Part shown: one piece after another, positions 18,945 to 28,006 of the stretch
How the letters are laid out: every line of letters starts with the position of its first letter
Numbering within the stretch: position 1 is the first letter of the stretch
NCBI GenBank assembly: GCA_016841205.1
Contig: JAENZP010000009.1
Coordinates: 65,285-129,284 of the forward strand
DNA length: 64,000 nucleotides
Reading direction: 5' to 3'
Source of the DNA: Desulfoscipio geothermicus
GTDB taxonomy: Bacteria; Bacillota; Desulfotomaculia; Desulfotomaculales; Desulfallaceae
The notes under the pieces: model-generated
The model's database searches: none
Told to the model about the DNA's origin: nothing
What the model saw: the letters and a program-made list of their open reading frames with translations, nothing else
Position numbers and translations under genes: made by a program

Positions 18945-19943
18945 ATGCAAGAAATCCTTTCCCAAGGTGAAATTGACGCATTATTGGATGCATTAAATAC
19001 CGGCAATATCCCTGTAGAGGAAATTGAAACTTCAACCGGTCAAAAAACAAAAATAAAAAGCTACGACTTTCGCCGGCCAAATAAATTTTCCAAGGAACAT
19101 TTAAGAACCTTGGAAACGTTGCATAACCTTTTTACCAGGCATGCAACAAGTTTTTTATCAGGCTACTTAAGATCAAATATAAATATTGAATTAGTTTCTG
19201 TCAGCCAGATAATATTTGACGAATTTATACGTTCTATACCTACGCCTACTGTACTGACAATATTTGACTTGTTGCCACTGAATGGATCGGCTATATTGGA
19301 GGCCAATAATGCTTTTATATTCCCCGTAATTGATTTAATGTTTGGTGGAAACGGCTCTGCCGGAGATTTAAACAGGGAATTAACCGATATTGAAATTCAG
19401 GTAACCCAAAAAATCATGACCAAAATTTTAGAATACTTAATTCCTACCTGGCAGGATATTTTCGAAGCTAAACCGGAATTGCGTTCAATAGAAACAAACC
19501 CCCGCTTGCATCAGTTATATTCGCCAGACGAAGTGGTGGCACTCTTGACGTTTACTGTATCGCTGGGAGAGAACGACCAGGGAATGATAAATTTATGCTA
19601 CCCGTTTATTATGCTGGATCCCGTAATTACCAAACTTTCGGTGCGACAGCAGTTTATCAGGCAATTTTCATCCTCCCAGGAAGACGACTATGCTAATATT
19701 TTACACTGGTTAAACTACTGCGATTTAGAGATCACCGCTGTTCTGGGAGATGCTCAAATAACGGTTAACGACCTTTTGCAATTACAGCAAGGCGACGTTA
19801 TAGTGCTTGATAAGAATATCAATAGTGACATAAATGTATTAGTTGGAGAAGATTTGAAGTTTGGCGCTCAGGTGGGGTTAGTGGGCGATAATTTAGCCAT
19901 TCAAATTGTTTCGCTTATCGAAGGAGATTCTAAAAATGACTGA
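18945..19943 (+). CDS. fliM: Flagellar motor switch protein FliM
   Basis: The C-ring protein that receives CheY-P. The CheY-binding peptide LSQGEIDALLDAL is at residues 5-17, followed by the CheC-like middle domain (with FDLLPLNGSAILE and PVIDLMFGG) and a C-terminal SpoA domain (LEITAVLGDAQITVNDLLQLQ). The length, 332 aa, is standard. It overlaps fliY by 8 bp. Confidence 0.96.
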   Translation: MQEILSQGEIDALLDALNTGNIPVEEIETSTGQKTKIKSYDFRRPNKFSKEHLRTLETLHNLFTRHATSFLSGYLRSNINIELVSVSQIIFDEFIRSIPTPTVLTIFDLLPLNGSAILEANNAFIFPVIDLMFGGNGSAGDLNRELTDIEIQVTQKIMTKILEYLIPTWQDIFEAKPELRSIETNPRLHQLYSPDEVVALLTFTVSLGENDQGMINLCYPFIMLDPVITKLSVRQQFIRQFSSSQEDDYANILHWLNYCDLEITAVLGDAQITVNDLLQLQQGDVIVLDKNINSDINVLVGEDLKFGAQVGLVGDNLAIQIVSLIEGDSKND

Positions 19944-21153
19944 CAATAGGCTACTCCAACAAGAGGAAATAGATGCTCTGTTAAATGCCGATAATAACAG
20001 CGATTTAACACAAGATGAAATAGATAGGATACTTCGGGGCGCACAAGATAACCATAATCAAGATTTAAATCAAAATGATATTGACGCTCTAATAATGGCA
20101 GCACAAAACGACCGTCAGGAATTACTTGAAGGGAATTTAACTTTGGACTTGACTTCGGACTTAACGGTAGAAGAAAAGGACGCGCTGGGCGAGATTGGCA
20201 ACATTTCCATGGGGTCTTCCGCTACAACTTTATCCCAATTGTTAAACCAGCGTGTACAAATCACCAGCCCTACGGTATTTGTAACAAACCAACATGATTT
20301 TTTTAGTCAGTTTAATGTACCTTATTTAGTTATTAAAGTAAAGTTTACGGAGGGTTTTGATTGTTACAATGTTTTAATAATAAGATTGCATGATGCTATT
20401 GTTATGGCTAATTTGATGATGGGAGGCGACGGGACCGAACTTCCGGAAAAGATTTCTGAGTTGGAAATCAGTGCCGCTTCAGAGGCCATGAATCAAATGA
20501 TAGGCACCGCGTCAACAGCTTTGGCAGATCTTCTGGAACGAAAGTTTTATATATTGCCTCCGGAAACCGATATGGTTCATGAGACAGAAAAAAAGGAAAT
20601 TACATTACCATTCGGTGATCCTATAGTAGTTATTTCATTTCGTATGAAGATCGGGGATTTATTAGATACAACTATTATGCAGGTGCTGGATATAGAAACT
20701 GCTCGCGAACAGGCTATGCTGCTTTGGAAAAAGTTTAGTGGCGATGATGAAGCGGCAGCGGAGCCTGAAAAGGTGCCGGATCTTGAAACAAGCGCGGCAA
20801 CCGGGGAACAAATTCTTCATGAAGTAACGGAAGAGCCTTACCAACCACAAGATATAGAAAAAGATGTTTTGTCCGGTGTAGCACTTGATAAACTTAATTT
20901 GCTTTTGGATATACCTTTGCAAGTATCGGTAGTACTGGGTCGTGCTAAAAAACAAATTAAAGAGGTATTGCAGATGACCCCGGGAGCTATTATTGAATTG
21001 GAAACGCTGGTCGATGAACCTGTGGATATACTGGTAAATGGAAAGTTGATAGCAAAAGGCGAGATTGTGGTGGTGAATGAAAACTTCGGTATTAAAATTA
21101 ACAGTACAATATCTACCAGAGCTAGAATTAATACCCTAAAAGGTCATCAATAA
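19936..21153 (+). CDS. fliY: FliY: switch protein with CheC-type phosphatase and SpoA domains, three N-terminal EIDxLL motifs
   Basis: FliY combines a CheC-like CheY-P phosphatase domain (GEIGNISMGSSATTLSQLL near 90 and SEAMNQMIGTASTALADLL near 193) with a C-terminal SpoA domain (LLDIPLQVSVVLGRAKKQI), joined by an acidic linker at about 265-310. From ATG 19936 it has about 405 aa. The N-terminus is unusual: instead of one CheY-binding motif it shows three in tandem, EIDALL at 11-16, EIDRIL at 28-33 and DIDALI at 48-53. The start has AAGGAG and lies inside the end of fliM. Confidence 0.94.
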   Translation: MTDNRLLQQEEIDALLNADNNSDLTQDEIDRILRGAQDNHNQDLNQNDIDALIMAAQNDRQELLEGNLTLDLTSDLTVEEKDALGEIGNISMGSSATTLSQLLNQRVQITSPTVFVTNQHDFFSQFNVPYLVIKVKFTEGFDCYNVLIIRLHDAIVMANLMMGGDGTELPEKISELEISAASEAMNQMIGTASTALADLLERKFYILPPETDMVHETEKKEITLPFGDPIVVISFRMKIGDLLDTTIMQVLDIETAREQAMLLWKKFSGDDEAAAEPEKVPDLETSAATGEQILHEVTEEPYQPQDIEKDVLSGVALDKLNLLLDIPLQVSVVLGRAKKQIKEVLQMTPGAIIELETLVDEPVDILVNGKLIAKGEIVVVNENFGIKINSTISTRARINTLKGHQ

Positions 21154-21176
21154 TTGCGCTGAGTCGTGGGGTCTTT

Positions 21177-21211
21177 TAAAAAATGGAGAGGCCATAGCCT
21201 CCCCATTTTTA
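21177..21211. terminator. Shared terminator between fliY and the convergent MCP gene
   Basis: A hairpin with arms about 21179-21192 and 21197-21210, one mismatch, flanked by A-tract on the left and T-tract on the right, so it can terminate both the + strand flagellar operon and the - strand receptor gene. The MCP stop codon lies inside its right edge. Confidence 0.8.
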
Positions 21212-22771
21212 CGCTATTTTAAATTGTTTGGACAAATTGTCAAGCTCCTCAGCCATCCCGGCAAGGTTCTGACTGGTCGAAGAAACCTCTTCTATACTTG
21301 CCGTTTGTTCTTCGGCTGTTGCAGCAACATTTTGCACACCCGAAGACATTTGCTCTGCGGCTGCCGCTACAGACTGTATTTCTTCCGAAAGGTTTTGCAC
21401 TGCCGAAATGATTTTTTCAAATGTTACACCTACATCCGATACAACAGTTGCCCCTTCTTTCACCTGAGAAATATTCTCAGCCATACTTTGAACAGCTTTA
21501 TTTGTTTCCTGCTGGATTGATGTAATAAGCTTGTGAATTTCCTTGGCGGCGTCTGCTGATTGTACGGCAAGCTTTCTTACCTCTTCGGCAACCACTGCGA
21601 ACCCACGACCTCGTTCCCCCGCCCTAGCTGCCTCAATAGCAGCGTTTAAAGATAGTAAATTAGTTTGTTCAGCGATTTGGGTAATTAGTTCTACAATTTG
21701 GGATATCTTTTCAGTAGATTCATACAATTGGTTAATTACTTCACCATTATTGGTAGTAGCGTTTTTAATAACCTCCATCTGTATACCTACGCGGTTTATT
21801 CCCTGGTTTCCTTCCCGGGCATATGTAGTAGCCTGTTCAGAAGTTTCTGCTATGTGCTGTATATTTACAGTTACTTGTTCAACGGTATTGGCCGTTTGAC
21901 TGGTTGTTGATGCTGTTTCCTGAGCACCTGAGGCTACATTTTGGGAACTTGCTGAAAGTTGCATTGAAGATGAGGCTATAACCTGAGATTTTTCCTGAAT
22001 TTGATTAACTATATCCTTTAAAGTTTGCAACATTTTATTGAAATTCTTTGCCAACTGGCCTACCTCATCTTTCGTTTGAACATCTAATTCTTTAACAGTT
22101 AGGTCACCCTCAGCAATTTTAGCCGATGCTTCGGCAACAAGTTTGATTTGTTTGGAGATTGAGCGGGCAAGGAAAAAACCTACCAGCAAGCCCACTAGCA
22201 AAGCTATAATTGAGCTATATAACGCCACTCTCTGCATAGCGGCAAAATCCAGATTGGCATTTTGGATTATTTTCGCAAGATTATTGTTTTTTTCTTCCGC
22301 GTACGAATTAATAACGTTATTAATGGCGGTGGATAGTGGCCGTCCTTCGTTAGCGGATACTACACTGACCTCATCTTCTTGACCCTGTTGAATAAGGGGA
22401 ACAATTTTGTTAAGCATTAAAGCATTTTGTTGATTCTGGTAATCCTTTAATTCCATTAATTGTTCTTTAGCGGTATTATTAGTGGCTGTGTTTATCATGG
22501 TTTGAATTGTGGAGTTATTTTCCTCACCTAGTTGCCTGATCTGTTCTACATAAGAATCCTGTTTGTAATACAAATACCCTCGAACGGCAGCCTGCTGAGA
22601 AACAATATTATATTTAATGTTATTTAGTTGCATAATACTTTGAAACTCAAAAGGGATGCTTTCCACCCGAGCCTGTACGTCTTCAATTCGGTTATAAACA
22701 ATACCTGCAGCAATTGTAAATAGGGCTATAACACCAATAAAGCCACTAAGAATTTTTAATTGTAAAGACAT
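21209..22771 (-). CDS. Methyl-accepting chemotaxis protein
   Basis: A membrane chemoreceptor of 520 aa: first transmembrane helix near residues 6-28, a four-helix-bundle-type extracellular domain of about 150 residues, second transmembrane helix ([15 protein letters not shown]), HAMP, then a long signalling coiled coil with the highly conserved tip around [15 protein letters not shown] and [12 protein letters not shown]. The start at 22771 is chosen because GGGGGAGAG lies just upstream; the frame stays open to 22906. The ligand cannot be predicted. It is adjacent and convergent to the che genes. Confidence 0.93.
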   Translation of the reverse strand: MSLQLKILSGFIGVIALFTIAAGIVYNRIEDVQARVESIPFEFQSIMQLNNIKYNIVSQQAAVRGYLYYKQDSYVEQIRQLGEENNSTIQTMINTATNNTAKEQLMELKDYQNQQNALMLNKIVPLIQQGQEDEVSVVSANEGRPLSTAINNVINSYAEEKNNNLAKIIQNANLDFAAMQRVALYSSIIALLVGLLVGFFLARSISKQIKLVAEASAKIAEGDLTVKELDVQTKDEVGQLAKNFNKMLQTLKDIVNQIQEKSQVIASSSMQLSASSQNVASGAQETASTTSQTANTVEQVTVNIQHIAETSEQATTYAREGNQGINRVGIQMEVIKNATTNNGEVINQLYESTEKISQIVELITQIAEQTNLLSLNAAIEAARAGERGRGFAVVAEEVRKLAVQSADAAKEIHKLITSIQQETNKAVQSMAENISQVKEGATVVSDVGVTFEKIISAVQNLSEEIQSVAAAAEQMSSGVQNVAATAEEQTASIEEVSSTSQNLAGMAEELDNLSKQFKIA

Positions 22772-22909
22772 ATTCTTCTCTCCCCCAAAAAATAAAGCAT
22801 TCTTTTCTTCGGCAAAAAACATTACTTGTTTTGTTATTAAATCCATCACCTCGTTTAATAATTCAAAATGTTTAAGCAACAACTTCTTCCCAATATTAAT
22901 TTCCAAAAA

Positions 22910-23340
22910 ACTTTTTGCTTGAAGAACTCATTAAATGCTATTACTAATTTTTTATACTAATTTTAGTTATTTCAAGATATATCATATTTTAATGTCAAAG
23001 CATGTCAAATAATGTTTATATATTAACATTATTTTCATGTAGCATCAATAAAATTTTCCAATTATAGTTGTAGCAAACAATGTACCTAGCTGTTGGCCAG
23101 GAAAATGGCTTACTTACATTCGCAAACCGGATATATTGTTTTTCAAAGCCCTTCATGAGCGGTCCGGTGTTAACTTTGCTGGATAAATACGGCGGACGCC
23201 GCCGATATTTTATTTATATAAAATAATGCCAAATGTGAAGTTGGGCGTACGATTAGGTTTCCCACAATGTGACTAGTTTTGACATCGTATGCACCATGCA
23301 CCAAAAGGCTGGGCCTGGCATAGTATGATTCGGGAGGTGG
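22910..23340. other. AT-rich intergenic region upstream of the MCP gene and ymxH
   Basis: No gene is supported here. The left half (to about 23060) is very AT-rich and should hold the MCP promoter, but I see no clear consensus on the - strand. At 23190-23204 lies a short GC hairpin (cggcgg/ccgccg) followed by a T-rich run. A GCCGATAT box at 23201-23208 has TAAA 13 nt upstream, reminiscent of a sigma-28 promoter on the + strand but with spacing shorter than usual. Confidence 0.4.
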
Positions 23341-23346
23341 CCCGCG

Positions 23347-23580
23347 ATGTTTAAAATTACTGAGCTTAGCAGCAAGGATATTATTAATTTAAAAGACGGT
23401 GCCAAGTTGGGTGCGGTAAAGGATGTGCATATTGATATGGCTGAGGGAAAGGTGCGGGCCATTGTTTTGGAGGGCCCGCGGAAATATTTCCGGCTGTTGG
23501 GTGCGGGTGGAGATATTGTGGTGCCCTGGGAAAAGATTAAAAAAATCGGTATTGATGCGGTGCTGGTTGAGGTGGATTGA
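23347..23580 (+). CDS. ymxH: YlmC/YmxH family sporulation protein (PRC-barrel)
   Basis: A 77-aa PRC-barrel protein of the YlmC/YmxH family found in spore formers. The barrel shows ELSSKDIINLKDGAKLG, KVRAIVLEGPRKY and DIVVPWEKIKKIGIDAVLV. Its exact role is unknown; the family is linked to sporulation by distribution and expression. ATG 23347 lies behind GGGAGGTGG. It is a stand-alone gene ended by a hairpin shared with the opposing tRNA. Confidence 0.85.
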   Translation: MFKITELSSKDIINLKDGAKLGAVKDVHIDMAEGKVRAIVLEGPRKYFRLLGAGGDIVVPWEKIKKIGIDAVLVEVD

Positions 23581-23605
23581 TGGTAGGGTTATATATGTTA
23601 TATAT

Positions 23606-23637
23606 AAAAGGAGTTCAAGTTATGAACTCCTTTTTTT
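23606..23637. terminator. Bidirectional terminator between ymxH and tRNA-Lys
   Basis: Perfect arms 23606-23617 and 23623-23634 around a 5-nt loop, with T7 at 23631-23637 on the + strand and a TTTT run on the - strand side. The T-tract ends exactly where the tRNA CCA end begins, so one structure serves both converging genes. Confidence 0.85.
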
Positions 23638-23712
23638 GGTGGGCCATTAGGGACTCGAACCCTAAACCTGACGATTAAGAGTCGCCTGCTCTACCAATTG
23701 AGCTAATGACCC
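23637..23712 (-). tRNA. tRNA-Lys (anticodon CUU)
   Basis: A full cloverleaf reads on the - strand from G at 23712. The acceptor pairs GGGTCAT with ATGGCCC, the D stem is GCTC/GAGC, the anticodon stem is GGCGA/TCGTC with loop CTCTTAA (anticodon CTT), and the T arm contains TTCGAGT. The CCA end is encoded (23637-23639 on the + strand as TGG). It is 76 nt long. Confidence 0.96.
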
Positions 23713-23820
23713 TTGTTTGTTACCATATAAGTATAGCATAACATTTCAAAATTACAAAATATTTTTTTTGCATCTTTAAGAATTAATAGCTGTTTATGTA
23801 TAAAAATGTCGTAAACTTTG

Positions 23821-23849
23821 TTGACAGTAATTTCTACCTTTGCTAGAAT
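23821..23849 (+). promoter_or_regulatory. Sigma-A promoter for metK
   Basis: TTGACA at 23821-23826, 17-nt spacer, TAGAAT at 23844-23849. The predicted start near 23856 leaves a leader of about 97 nt before metK. I do not see the S-box (SAM-I) consensus in it, only a small hairpin around ctgca..tgcag near 23915-23935 shortly before the ribosome binding site. Confidence 0.8.
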
Positions 23850-23952
23850 AAAACATGGTTTAACAACAGAGGGAAAAGCTGATGTAGATAGTCGAGTTTG
23901 AGATTGTTCCGGTCTGCATGCTGTTGGTGCAGCCGTTAAGGAGGTATTTAAT

Positions 23953-25143
23953 TTGGTAAAGCGCCTGTTTACTTCTGAGTCGGTTACCGAGGGGCACCCC
24001 GATAAGATAGCCGATCAGATTTCTGATGCTATATTGGACGAGATTATCGGACAGGACCCTTACGCCCGGGTGGCCTGTGAAACCTTTGTTACTACCGGCT
24101 TGGTGCTGGTGGGGGGGGAGATAACCACGAGGTGTTACGTGGACATCCCTCATGTAGTCCGGGAGACGGTGCGGGAAATTGGCTATACCAGGGCCAAGTA
24201 CGGCTTTGATTGTGATACCTGTGCAGTGCTTACTTCCATTGATGAGCAGTCCTCGGATATCGCTATGGGCGTGGATAAGGCTCTGGAGGCCCGTTCCGGT
24301 GAAAGTATGGACGAAAAGCTGGAGATTACCGGGGCTGGGGATCAAGGTATGATGTTTGGTTATGCTACCAATGAAACGCCGGAGATGATGCCTCTGCCCA
24401 TTTCCCTGGCCCACCGCATGGCCCGTCGTCTGGCCACGGTGCGCAAGGCCGGGGAGTTGTCTTACCTGCGGCCTGATGGCAAGGTGCAGGTGACTGTGGA
24501 ATATGAAGATGGCCGGCCTGTGCGGCTGGATACAATTATTGTATCTACCCAGCACTCCCCCCGGGTGGAATTAGGTGTCATCCGGGAGGACATTATTGAA
24601 AAGGTGGTCAAACCCATGGTGCCTGCGGAAATGATCGATGCGGGCACCCGGTACCTGATTAACCCCACCGGGCGGTTTGTGGTGGGTGGGCCGCAGGGTG
24701 ACGCCGGGCTTACGGGGCGCAAGATTATTGTAGATACATACGGCGGCATGGCCCGGCACGGAGGTGGTGCCTTTTCGGGTAAGGATCCCACCAAGGTTGA
24801 CCGCTCAGCTTGCTATGCTGTGCGTTATGTGGCTAAAAACATTGTGGCCGCCGGTTTGGCGGACAAGTGCGAGGTGCAGGTGGCCTACGCTATTGGGGTG
24901 GCCCGCCCGGTGTCGGTGATGATGGAGACCTTTGGCACCGGGAGGGTGGCTGAGGAGAAATTGGTGCAGGTGGTGCAGGAAGTATTTGACCTGCGTCCTG
25001 CCGCTATTATCAGGGACCTGGACCTGCGCCGGCCGATTTACAGAAACACTGCGGCATACGGCCATTTTGGCCGTACGGATATTGCGCTTCCCTGGGAATG
25101 TACCGACAAGGTTGAAATATTGCGCAGTGCGTTTAACCTGTAG
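23953..25143 (+). CDS. metK: S-adenosylmethionine synthetase
   Basis: MetK makes S-adenosylmethionine from ATP and methionine. Signatures are the N-terminal [20 protein letters not shown], the ATP-binding [12 protein letters not shown] and the glycine-rich P-loop-like [17 protein letters not shown]. The length, 396 aa, is standard. The TTG start at 23953 lies behind AAGGAGG. Transcribed from its own consensus promoter and closed by a hairpin, so it appears monocistronic. Confidence 0.98.
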   Translation: MVKRLFTSESVTEGHPDKIADQISDAILDEIIGQDPYARVACETFVTTGLVLVGGEITTRCYVDIPHVVRETVREIGYTRAKYGFDCDTCAVLTSIDEQSSDIAMGVDKALEARSGESMDEKLEITGAGDQGMMFGYATNETPEMMPLPISLAHRMARRLATVRKAGELSYLRPDGKVQVTVEYEDGRPVRLDTIIVSTQHSPRVELGVIREDIIEKVVKPMVPAEMIDAGTRYLINPTGRFVVGGPQGDAGLTGRKIIVDTYGGMARHGGGAFSGKDPTKVDRSACYAVRYVAKNIVAAGLADKCEVQVAYAIGVARPVSVMMETFGTGRVAEEKLVQVVQEVFDLRPAAIIRDLDLRRPIYRNTAAYGHFGRTDIALPWECTDKVEILRSAFNL

Positions 25144-25152
25144 TAGTTGGAT

Positions 25153-25180
25153 AATCCCCCGTAATGGGGGATTCCCTTTT
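25153..25180 (+). terminator. metK terminator
   Basis: Arms aatccccc (25153-25160) and gggggatt (25166-25173) around a 5-nt loop, followed by CCCTTTT. Confidence 0.8.
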
Positions 25181-25190
25181 CGTTACAGGG

Positions 25191-25499
25191 TTATCTTGCA
25201 GTTATTCTAATGTGAACCATATATCCATTTTGGTCAACGAAGCAAATCTCCGCATTATCATTTTCAACAAATTCAATGCTTTCATCAGTGATAGGTATTT
25301 GCGTTTTATCGTTTACTATTAACATATCTCCGTTAAATTTAATATTTGCGGTAGATATAGCCTGATTTGTTACCAGACTCCCTTCGTCTATCGAGATAAG
25401 GATTAAAATACGTTCTTTCCCATCTAACATTTTTATTAACACATCTTTTTTATTCAGTTCAAATGGCCTCATCTGCCCAGCGAATGTATCATTTAGCAT
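25191..25499 (-). CDS. Conserved-looking hypothetical, beta-rich, 102 aa
   Basis: I do not recognise this protein. It is 102 aa, with no signal peptide or membrane segment and a mostly beta-strand pattern (KDVLIKMLDGKERILILIS, then VENDNAEICFVDQNGYMVHI). It is probably real because ATG 25499 lies 9 nt behind GAAAGGGGG and it has its own space, convergent to metK. Base composition is poorer in G+C than metK. No neighbour suggests a role. Confidence 0.6.
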   Translation of the reverse strand: MLNDTFAGQMRPFELNKKDVLIKMLDGKERILILISIDEGSLVTNQAISTANIKFNGDMLIVNDKTQIPITDESIEFVENDNAEICFVDQNGYMVHIRITAR

Positions 25500-25689
25500 T
25501 TTTATTTACCCCCTTTCACCGTTACCATTGGCAAAAAATAAGCTTATCCTTGACAAATTTTACAACATATTATTTAAGCAGACAAGCTGTTCCTTTGGTA
25601 TGCTAATAAAATAACCTATTTGGCCCCTATTAACCGCTGTTATGCCATTTGCATATGGTGGTGTAAAGAGAACTATGGGGGGCTGATGT

Positions 25690-26178
25690 ATGATAGCGGT
25701 GTATGGGCTAGCGGGGCTGTTTATAGGCTGGCTGGTGGTGATGTTTTACCGGGTGCGGCAGATGTCGCTTACCTGCAAGGCAATCGGTGGCTGTTATACC
25801 AGGGGGCTTGGTCTAGGCATGGCAAATGCTGGTGCTGCTGGCGGTAACTGCTGCGCAGGTAATGACAGTAACTCCGAAGCGTGGTCGAATTGCCTGGCGG
25901 TGCTGGTGCAGGATCAAGCCGATGGCGTGGAGGGTTTGGTACACAGGCTGGCAGTGGGTTTGCACAGCTGTCCGGAGCTGCTGGTAGCTTTGCTGGACGG
26001 AGGCTCTGCCGACGAAACCGGCTTAATTTTGGAACGCCTGGCTAAACGATATAACATGGAGTTCTACCAGCTTGCGGATGATGGACCCGGAGTTTACCAT
26101 TGGCCGGTGCGCTGCCTGGATTTACGAGGCATTTCCGTTAAAGATTTGTTAAAATTTGATTTGTCTGTCATAACTTAG
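25690..26178 (+). CDS. Hypothetical protein with N-terminal membrane anchor
   Basis: An unrecognised 162-aa protein. An N-terminal helix (AVYGLAGLFIGWLVVMFY) probably anchors it, followed by a short Gly/Ala/Cys-rich stretch (about 30-55) and a soluble domain ending RCLDLRGISVKDLLKFDLS. ATG 25690 follows GGGGGG. It lies 87 bp upstream of the GGDEF gene and could be co-transcribed with it; that is inference from spacing only. Confidence 0.55.
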   Translation: MIAVYGLAGLFIGWLVVMFYRVRQMSLTCKAIGGCYTRGLGLGMANAGAAGGNCCAGNDSNSEAWSNCLAVLVQDQADGVEGLVHRLAVGLHSCPELLVALLDGGSADETGLILERLAKRYNMEFYQLADDGPGVYHWPVRCLDLRGISVKDLLKFDLSVIT

Positions 26179-26265
26179 ATTGTTTGTTGCGGAATAATTT
26201 GCCTGCCTATTCGGAGGTTATTAAGTTTCTTTTGTCGAATTTTATATCAAAAGCGATAGACAGAA

Positions 26266-27948
26266 ATGGGTGAAACTGATTTGCTCAAAGTCAGGAGGTT
26301 ATCCTTTGTTATATATACCTGGTTGGTTATTGGGCTGGGTGTAGGACTACTTTGTTACACATTCCCCCTGCTGAACCTGGATTTGGGGCGGGAGCTGCTG
26401 ATTATGGTAGGTTTTGGCATGCTAGCCGAGTGGCTGGCCGTGGCTTTTCCTCAGGGACAGCTAACCGGGGGCTTTGCTGTTATTCTAGCCACGTATCTGA
26501 TTTACGGGCCTGTGCCCGCGGCTTGGGTAAACGCTCTGGCTGCGCTGCTCGGGCAGGGTGTGGCCAACCGCGGCAAACCACTGCGGACCACGTTGTTTAA
26601 TGCCGCCCAGTATGTTCCTGTAGTACTGGGGGCTAATTTTCTTTATGTGCTGGCGGGTGGTGCGCCCGGCAGAGGATTGGATTGGGAGAACGGTTGGCCC
26701 CTGGTGTTGTTTATTCTCTCATACTATCTATTGAACCAGTTATTTGCTCATATATATACTTTACCAGTGCGGGACGGTTACCCTTTATTGCGGTGGCCAA
26801 ACTCTTTGCTCTGGGGTTGTTTTACATATTTGGTTGCTGTGCCTATTGGTCTCTTAATGGCTTTATTATATCACCATATTGGTATATATGGTACACTGCT
26901 GTTGTTTATACCCATGCTGGCGGTGCAGTTTGCGCTGCGGATTTATTTGAACTTGGTTCAGGCTAATCGGGAATTGAGAATGCTTTACGAGGTGGCCTGG
27001 CGGCTTGGAGGTAATTCAAAATTAAAGGAAATATTTGATATGATGCTGCGGGAGAGTCGTCAGGTGATTAATTTTTGTGATGGCGTAATTTACCTGCGGT
27101 CAGAGGATCAAAAATGCTATTTGGTGGAAGCCGTCTTGGGAACACACGCCGAGCTGCTCCGGGTCTCAGTGGTACAGCGGGGTGAGGGATTTTTGGGCCG
27201 GGTGGCCGAAAGTGGGGAGTACCACTTGGTGGATGATACCAGGGAAGATGAGCGTGTAACGGGGGATATGGGATTGATCCAGTTATATCGATCTCTGGTG
27301 GTGATACCTTTAATGGCGGGGTCCGAGGTGTTGGGCCTACTGGTGCTGGGGGACAGGCGTCCCGGTTTTTTCGAGGAAAAACATGTTCAGGTGCTGACTA
27401 TCCTTGGCCGGCAAGCTGCAGAGGCTATCGCTAATGTGCAGCTAGGCCGCCGGTTAAACCAGGCGGTTATTTCCGATGAGCTAACTGGTCTTTATAATTA
27501 CCGGTACTTTTATCACCGCGCCCAGGGCGAGCTGGAGCGGGCCCGCCGGTTTGAAGAGCATATATCACTGGTTATGCTGGATATCGATAATTTTAAACAT
27601 GTGAACAACCGGTATGGCCTCCCGGCCGGGGACACGGTGCTGGCCGGGGTAACCGGCGTGATTCGTGACCAAATACGCAACTGTGATCTGGCAGCCCGCT
27701 ACGGGAGCGATGAATTTGCCGTGCTACTGCCTCAAACAGGTCCTGTTGAGGCTAAGCATGTGGCAGATAGACTGTGTTTGGCCGTGCGGGAGTGTGTGTT
27801 TGAGGCTGGCGATGAGCGCATTTATGTGCGTGTTACTTCAAGCATAGCCACTTTCCCGGACGGAGCAGCCGACGTGGATGACCTATTTAAGACTGCAATT
27901 AAGGAATTAGAGAGTGAACCGGGAGTTGAGGGAGGGGTCAGACCTTGA
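26266..27948 (+). CDS. Membrane GAF-GGDEF protein (putative diguanylate cyclase)
   Basis: A sensor of 560 aa: roughly six membrane helices (about 12-225), a GAF domain (about 245-390), and a GGDEF domain (about 400-550) with DELTGLYNYRYF, VMLDIDNFKHVNNRYG and the signature RYGSDEF. The signature is GSDEF rather than GGDEF, and the usual C-terminal DxALYxAKxxGRN segment is missing: the last residues run into a REP-like palindrome that supplies the stop codon. It may therefore be weak or inactive as a cyclase. It could feed c-di-GMP to the PilZ protein of the flagellar operon. The start at ATG 26266 has only a weak ribosome site; TTG 26281 is an alternative. Confidence 0.83.
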   Translation: MGETDLLKVRRLSFVIYTWLVIGLGVGLLCYTFPLLNLDLGRELLIMVGFGMLAEWLAVAFPQGQLTGGFAVILATYLIYGPVPAAWVNALAALLGQGVANRGKPLRTTLFNAAQYVPVVLGANFLYVLAGGAPGRGLDWENGWPLVLFILSYYLLNQLFAHIYTLPVRDGYPLLRWPNSLLWGCFTYLVAVPIGLLMALLYHHIGIYGTLLLFIPMLAVQFALRIYLNLVQANRELRMLYEVAWRLGGNSKLKEIFDMMLRESRQVINFCDGVIYLRSEDQKCYLVEAVLGTHAELLRVSVVQRGEGFLGRVAESGEYHLVDDTREDERVTGDMGLIQLYRSLVVIPLMAGSEVLGLLVLGDRRPGFFEEKHVQVLTILGRQAAEAIANVQLGRRLNQAVISDELTGLYNYRYFYHRAQGELERARRFEEHISLVMLDIDNFKHVNNRYGLPAGDTVLAGVTGVIRDQIRNCDLAARYGSDEFAVLLPQTGPVEAKHVADRLCLAVRECVFEAGDERIYVRVTSSIATFPDGAADVDDLFKTAIKELESEPGVEGGVRP

Positions 27949-27979
27949 CATTTATGTCAATTGTCAAGGTCTGACCCCT
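27933..27979. repeat. REP-like 18-bp palindrome (GGGGTCAGACC type)
   Basis: Arms 27933-27950 (aggggtcagaccttgaca) and 27962-27979 (its exact reverse complement) around an 11-nt loop. The GGGGTCAG-type ends resemble palindromes mobilised by REP-associated tyrosine transposases in many genomes; that link is from general knowledge. It overlaps the last codons and stop of the GGDEF gene. No transposase is seen nearby. Confidence 0.75.
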
Positions 27980-28006
27980 TTGGGAAGCAAGGGAAGGTGA
28001 TGTTAG

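Noticed and set aside
23184-23208. Sigma-28 promoter on the + strand
   Set aside because: TAAA and GCCGATAT are present but only 13 nt apart rather than about 15, and the downstream gene (ymxH) is not flagellar; kept only as a note.
23953-24794. Long antisense frames across metK and similar ones across adhE and transketolase
   Set aside because: They mirror strongly conserved genes on the other strand and show shadow-type composition (His, Pro, Gly rich).
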